Below are positions 60,169 to 64,000 of a DNA stretch of 64,000 nucleotides, one piece after another. Both the position numbers and the translations under genes were made by a program. The notes under the pieces are model-generated. The model was not told where the DNA came from, ran no database searches, and was given only the letters and a program-made list of their open reading frames with translations. The stretch is taken from contig DATMNI010000100.1 in the NCBI GenBank assembly GCA_035570275.1, positions 1 through 64,000 on the forward strand, in the 5' to 3' direction. The DNA comes from DATMNI01 sp035570275 (GTDB lineage: Bacteria; Acidobacteriota; Terriglobia; Bryobacterales; Bryobacteraceae). The stretch's first letter is position 1. Every line of letters begins with the position of its first letter.

Positions 60169-60504
60169 CTATTCTTTCGCGGTCCCGCCCCCAATACTGG
60201 CATCCAGCCAATCCAGGTACGAAGGAGCGCCGTCCACGATAGGCAGCGCCAGCACTTCCGGCACGTCGTAGCTATGCAGCCGGTCTAGCGCGGCACGGAG
60301 CGGAGCAAACAACGCTCGCGAAGATTTGACGACGAGCAGGCATTCGGCGGACGATTCCACGGCTCCTTTCCAGTGGTAAAAACTCTTTACGCCGGGAACA
60401 ATGCTCACGCAGGCGGCCAGCCGCTCCTCAACCAGCGCGCGCGCAAGTTTGCCGGCTTCTTCTTCATTGGCGCAGGTGCTTAAGACAACAATCTTGTCGG
60501 TCAT
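60169..60504 (-). CDS. cutA: CutA divalent-cation tolerance protein
   Basis: A 111-residue CutA1. Family motifs are VVLSTCANEEEAGKLARALV, ERLAACVSIVPGVKSFYHWK and SYDVPEVLALPIVDGAPSYL. CutA forms very stable PII-like trimers; in E. coli it is linked to copper tolerance, and its biochemical role remains uncertain. It is followed after 24 bases by the HAD gene on the same strand and is divergent from the FtsB-like gene. Confidence 0.95.
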   Translation of the reverse strand: MTDKIVVLSTCANEEEAGKLARALVEERLAACVSIVPGVKSFYHWKGAVESSAECLLVVKSSRALFAPLRAALDRLHSYDVPEVLALPIVDGAPSYLDWLDASIGGGTAKE

Positions 60505-60568
60505 TGGGAAAAAAGTATTCGGACATTCAAGCCGCGAATGTTAATATTATGGTCCAGGCCGTCGCCGA

Positions 60569-60859
60569 ATGAAAGCTCCGCTCACCCGAATCGCCTATGT
60601 GATCGTCTTCCTGACGGCGGTGACCTATGCTTTCTTCGCCTTCCCGAAAGGGATGCACGCCTGGCAGGAAAAGCAGCGCCAAATCCAGGAAATGGAAAAA
60701 CGCAACGCCAGCGCGGCCCAGGAAGTGGAGCGCAAGAAGGAACACATCAAGCGCCTCACGGACAATCCCGCCGAACAGGAATTGGAAATCCGCAGACGCC
60801 TGAAGTTGTTGCATCCGGATGAGAAGATTTATATCCTGGGCGAACCCGAAAAGAGATAG
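60569..60859 (+). CDS. FtsB/DivIC-type septum protein
   Basis: A 96-residue single-span protein. It has a short cytoplasmic start (MKAPLTR), a membrane helix (IAYVIVFLTAVTYAFFAF) and then a periplasmic coiled coil (about 30-75: WQEKQRQIQEMEKRNASAAQ, EVERKKEHIKRLTDNP). It ends with E-I-R-R-R-L-K-L-L-H-P-D-E-K-I-Y, the family's C-terminal motif. FtsB/DivIC joins FtsL and FtsQ in the divisome. No cell-wall genes are adjacent, so the assignment rests on sequence only. Confidence 0.85.
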   Translation: MKAPLTRIAYVIVFLTAVTYAFFAFPKGMHAWQEKQRQIQEMEKRNASAAQEVERKKEHIKRLTDNPAEQELEIRRRLKLLHPDEKIYILGEPEKR

Positions 60860-60873
60860 GAACTCGAGCGACA

Positions 60874-60914
60874 AGTCGCGCCTCTGATCGGAGCCGCGCG
60901 CGTAAGCAAGCGGT
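60874..60914. repeat. REP-like interspersed repeat, family 1, copy E (partial)
   Basis: GTCGCGCCTCTGATCGGAG runs into CCGCGCGCGTAAGCAAGCGGT. Only one end of the element is present. The following ~95 bases to the next gene hold nothing recognisable. Confidence 0.7.
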
Positions 60915-61009
60915 CCTCGGATACGGTAGTCGATATCAGATAAGAACGAAAACGCTCTGTCTCCGGCGCCGGCAAGAGTCCGGCTGATTGGAACTGTCTA
61001 TACAGCAGT

Positions 61010-63280
61010 TCACTTCGCCCTTCTTTTGACTAGGGCATCCAGATCTTCGCGGATCTCCCGGGTTGTCGGGTGGTCCGGCCCCAGGGCCTTCTCGGCAGTG
61101 GACAGGGCGCGGCGATATAAAGGCTCGGCGCCGGCGTCATCCCCTTCGGATTCCAGCACGCCCGCCAGATTATCGAGCGCCATAGCCGTGTTCGGGTGGT
61201 TTGGCCCGAGTGTCTTCTCGGCTATGGCTAAGGCGCGGCGGTACAGGGGCTCGGCGCCGGCATAGTCCCCTTGCAATTCCAGCAAGCCCGCCAGATTGTT
61301 CAGCGAGCCGGCGGTGTCCGGATGGTCCGGCCCGAGGGTCTTCTCGGCAATTGCCAGGGCGCTGCGGAACAACGGCTCGGCGGCCCCCAGGTCCCCTTTG
61401 GATTGGAGCGACAGCGCCGTGTTATTAAGCGACGTCACGCGCAAGGACTGGTAGGTTTGCTCGGCCTCCGGGTCGGGCCCGGTGCTATGTTCCAGGTAGT
61501 ATTCCATCCACCGGCGGCCCTGCTCAACATTGCCTTTAAACGCGTATACCTCACTCAGCCCGCGGGCGCACCAGGGGCGCGCGGGGTCGTGCTGAATATG
61601 CTGGGCGCACTGTTTTTCCAGGCTTTCGAGCAGCATTTCCATGGCATTTCGCGACGCGGCATTTCGCGGCTCGGAATTCCCTGACTCGAACGCGGGCGGC
61701 GGACGGCGCATGAAAACCACGCTCACCGAATCGGCGAACGCCAGTGTCCACTCCGTACTCCCGGAGTCCGCCAGTTCCACCACCAGCGGGTATACCTGGC
61801 CTGACAAATAGTCAAAACCCTCCGCAACGACCATTTGAATCCCGTATTTTTGCAAGAGCTTCTCCGTGCCCAGGCCACCGGCGGAATCGGCGTTAGTCAA
61901 GATGCGTTTGTAATCCGCGTAAACCTCTTCGCTCAACCCTCGCGGATCGATAAAATCGCGCTGCATGGGCCACAACCGCCAGACCAGGTAGCCCCCGGTT
62001 TCGTAGTTATTGAACATCCGGCCGGTAATTCGTCGGGCCTGAATGAAGTCGGCGGCTCCCGAAGGAAGCTGCCAGTTGGCGGCGTGCCATGCGAACGCAT
62101 TCCCGCGCGCTATCGCCGGCGCCACGTCGCTTACCAGGAGGGCCGCCGTCGCCAACAACGCCACTACGGCCGGCAGCGCGCGCCACGGTCCTTTCGGCCC
62201 AAAGGACTTGGGGACGTAGGCTGCGATCAACACCGGGCCGATCAGCCCAATGAAGATGGTGTTCCGCACGGCCGTGAGAGAAATGAGAGCGAAACCAAAG
62301 TAGAGCAGCCAATCGACTGGCCGCGTGCGGCGGCGGGCAAAAACCAGCGCCAGCAGCGAACCGAACAGGAGCAGGCTGTAAATGCCGGGTTCCCAGAAAA
62401 CGGGGCGCTGCCACTCCAGGTTTTCCGATTGAATCCCGCTCGAACGGTACAGGAAGAGGATTTGGATCACCCGGAAGCCATTCGGGTTCAGGCCTGAGAC
62501 CAGGAAACAAGCCACCGCTACCAGCCACAACTGGCGCTCGTTTGGCACCGGCCTTTTCCGCAGGCGTTCGATTGCCGCCTCGCCGCAGTACGCGCCGGCT
62601 ACCAGCCAACCCAGGAAGAATCCGGCGTGGCAGTTGGACCAAATCAGAAAAACGGCGGGAAGCGCCCATAACCGGCGTGATTCCAGACTAGGACGCGATT
62701 CCAGACCAGAGCGGCGCGATTCCAGAATCGCCATCGTCACCGCCAGGCACAGGAACGTCACCAGAAACGGCCGGCTCTGCTGAAAATGGAAGGCCATGGC
62801 GGCGCAGGCAAGCGCTGCCGCCAGGCTGATGTAGAAGTCATTGGTGCGGCCAAAGGCCATCCAGCCGGCGAGCGCGCAAAAAACCATGAGCAGTGCCGCC
62901 CGCGCCAGAACCAACCCCGGGAATCCAGCCACGGAGTAGATCGAATACATGATGATCTGCGCCAGCCATTCGTGCGTGAGGTTGAAGTAACGTGTGACCT
63001 CCTCACCGGGGTATTTGGCGGCGCCCATCCCGCTGGTGTAGGAGAACGGATCGGGAACACTCAGGGCGCGAGTGTCCCATGAGTGCTGTCCGGTTTTCAA
63101 GTGCAGCCAGATATCGGTATCGCGGATTTCACCGGTGAATAGGGAGAGCAGCAGGATGGCTGCCAGCGTCAGCAAGAGCGGCCGAAGCCAGCGCGGCGCG
63201 GCCGCAGGTTCCATCGGGGCAACGGAAACCGTTCGCCTGGCGCTGCGAAGGGGCATACTGAGGCGACTCAATTCTACCAT
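61010..63280 (-). CDS. Polytopic membrane protein with C-terminal kinesin-light-chain-type TPRs
   Basis: A protein of up to 756 residues; ATGs at 63256 and 63214 are alternative starts. The N-terminal ~400 residues have about ten membrane segments and a D-x-D-I-W-L-H-L loop after TM1 (GEIRDTDIWLHLKTGQHSWD), as in membrane mannosyl/arabinosyl transferase-like proteins. A soluble region follows (ITGRMFNNYETGGYLVWRLW, FIDPRGLSEEVYADYKRIL). The end carries three to four near-identical 42-residue TPRs of the kinesin-light-chain type (TAGSLNNLAGLLELQGDYAG, AEPLYRRALAIAEKTLGP). A small internal duplication (LESRRSGLESRPSLESRR) sits between helices. The family-level function is unknown; a glycan- or lipid-related role is inferred. 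Confidence 0.65.
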   Translation of the reverse strand: MVELSRLSMPLRSARRTVSVAPMEPAAAPRWLRPLLLTLAAILLLSLFTGEIRDTDIWLHLKTGQHSWDTRALSVPDPFSYTSGMGAAKYPGEEVTRYFNLTHEWLAQIIMYSIYSVAGFPGLVLARAALLMVFCALAGWMAFGRTNDFYISLAAALACAAMAFHFQQSRPFLVTFLCLAVTMAILESRRSGLESRPSLESRRLWALPAVFLIWSNCHAGFFLGWLVAGAYCGEAAIERLRKRPVPNERQLWLVAVACFLVSGLNPNGFRVIQILFLYRSSGIQSENLEWQRPVFWEPGIYSLLLFGSLLALVFARRRTRPVDWLLYFGFALISLTAVRNTIFIGLIGPVLIAAYVPKSFGPKGPWRALPAVVALLATAALLVSDVAPAIARGNAFAWHAANWQLPSGAADFIQARRITGRMFNNYETGGYLVWRLWPMQRDFIDPRGLSEEVYADYKRILTNADSAGGLGTEKLLQKYGIQMVVAEGFDYLSGQVYPLVVELADSGSTEWTLAFADSVSVVFMRRPPPAFESGNSEPRNAASRNAMEMLLESLEKQCAQHIQHDPARPWCARGLSEVYAFKGNVEQGRRWMEYYLEHSTGPDPEAEQTYQSLRVTSLNNTALSLQSKGDLGAAEPLFRSALAIAEKTLGPDHPDTAGSLNNLAGLLELQGDYAGAEPLYRRALAIAEKTLGPNHPNTAMALDNLAGVLESEGDDAGAEPLYRRALSTAEKALGPDHPTTREIREDLDALVKRRAK

Positions 63281-63501
63281 CGGTTGACGGATCGGTCAGG
63301 ATTCCGACACGGTCGGCGCAGTCGGAGGAGACCCGGTGATTGCCTACAGCGGTGATCACTGATCAAGGACGGCATCACGCGCGTCGCTAACGGACTCCCG
63401 GGTAGTCTTCTTTGCGCCCTTGCGGCTTGGCGTGAAATCTTGCCTTTTTGACTCCCATGCTCCAAGCGGATTCCCCTTACGTTAAACGCCGATTGTCCAG
63501 C

Positions 63502-63684
63502 TTATTGTTTTGACTCCGCCTTAGCGGCGGCTTCGCTGATCCGTTCCAGGCAACGCTCACCCGCATCGTAGGTTTTCTGTTCCTTATCGAAGCCTGACAG
63601 ATCCATACCGGCAACGTAACGTTGAATCGCTTGCGCGTTTTCGATGATGTCTTGGAGGCGGCGCGCGGGTTTGTCAGAAGGCAC
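63502..63684 (-). pseudogene. HepT-type HEPN toxin, truncated
   Basis: From GTG 63684 the frame reads VPSDKPARRLQDIIENAQAI then QRYVAGMDLSGFDKEQKTYD and AGERCLERISEAA, the first half of a HepT (DUF86) protein. It stops at 63502 after about 60 residues; intact members are about 110 and carry the R-x4-6-H ribonuclease motif in the missing half. It overlaps the MntA-like gene by 11 bases, the standard layout. The toxin is therefore probably inactive. The 220 bases between here and the next gene (63281-63501) contain nothing recognisable. Confidence 0.65.
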
Positions 63685-63979
63685 GGGCGCGGTCCCGGTC
63701 GATCTCTGCTTGAAAACGTCTCTTGCGCACCGGCTCTTCGATGACATCCACCTGGCAGCCCAGAATTCCGGACAGACGCCCTTCGAGTTCGCTCAAACGG
63801 CTGAGATAATCGATACCTGGCGCCGAGAAATTCTCGCCGAGGCGGACCGCCACATCGACATCGTGCGCGGGCTCCTCCCGGCGCGCTACCGAGCCGAACA
63901 GAGATACGCTCAACACGCCAGCCGTGCGGAGTTCCTGTTCATGCGCCTTCAAAGCTGCCAGGACGCGGTCGCGTTCCAT
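63674..63979 (-). CDS. MntA-type minimal nucleotidyltransferase (antitoxin)
   Basis: A 101-residue protein starts at ATG 63979 (MERDRVLAALKAHEQELRTA). The nucleotidyltransferase motif is intact: FGSVARREEPAHDVDVAVRL (G-S-x10-D-x-D). The C-terminal part reads LSELEGRLSGILGCQVDVIE. MntA-type antitoxins adenylylate and neutralise HepT ribonucleases. Here the antitoxin is complete, while the downstream HepT is truncated. An earlier in-frame start lies 6 codons upstream. Confidence 0.75.
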   Translation of the reverse strand: MERDRVLAALKAHEQELRTAGVLSVSLFGSVARREEPAHDVDVAVRLGENFSAPGIDYLSRLSELEGRLSGILGCQVDVIEEPVRKRRFQAEIDRDRARAF

Positions 63980-64000
63980 GGAACCAATTTTGCACAAGTC

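Overview
This window looks like high-GC chromosomal DNA from an acidobacterium of the Bryobacterales / 'Solibacter' type. The basis is gene content. There is a secreted BACON-repeat protein ending in the C-terminal domain known mainly from Solibacter, a long FtsX/MacB-like permease of the acidobacterial kind, a carboxypeptidase-regulatory TonB receptor, a sortilin/BNR-repeat secreted protein, and a small secreted protein with a CCRR-GKH-C motif that I recall only from this group. The genus assignment is inference. The block dnaA-dnaN-gyrB-rsmI (43649-49753) with DnaA boxes on both sides of dnaA suggests the window lies near the replication origin.

Layout. 1-7.8 kb: edge fragment of a UPF0175 antitoxin, a decayed phenylacetate-CoA ligase, a BACON protein, comEC, a TonB receptor and the small Cys/His protein. 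7.8-12 kb: a beta-lactamase-fold hydrolase and an S9 peptidase. 12.2-16.9 kb: one very large DUF4011-helicase-nuclease-DUF3320 gene, the best anti-phage defence candidate. 17-29 kb: an RND pump without partners, a decayed HExxH peptidase, a 4-TM protein, a hicA remnant, an AtoE-type transporter, a flagellar-rod-like small protein, an M16 peptidase and a secreted alpha/beta hydrolase. 28.8-32 kb: a truncated ParE, a possible DNA-binding protein behind two matching inverted repeats, and a second beta-lactamase-fold hydrolase with accessory domains in the opposite order to the first. 32-36.2 kb: an overlapping three-gene operon (diiron ferritin-like/DUF362 fusion, CrtI-like oxidoreductase, Asp-nucleophile hydrolase) with one frameshift. 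36.4-44.5 kb: uvrC, a TPR protein, a BNR/sortilin protein, a broken toxin-antitoxin cluster and rsmI. 44.6-50.1 kb: gyrB, dnaN, dnaA and tRNA-Gly(GCC). 50.1-64 kb: a DUF2911-like protein, an ADOP-type permease, a PIN-toxin remnant, a modular tail-fibre-like secreted protein, a sensor whose kinase and receiver sites are both degenerate, a HAD phosphatase, CutA, an FtsB/DivIC protein, a membrane protein with kinesin-light-chain TPRs, and a MntA/HepT pair with a truncated HepT.

Four themes run through the window. (1) Two families of palindromic interspersed repeats sit only between genes. (2) Seven loci hold whole, truncated or frameshifted toxin-antitoxin genes, most of them broken. (3) Six genes without a Shine-Dalgarno have a TAnnnT hexamer 5-6 bases before the start codon, which suggests leaderless transcription. 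(4) Single-base frameshifts recur in accessory genes, while the housekeeping genes are intact. All assignments were made by reading the sequence and translations; no database search was run.
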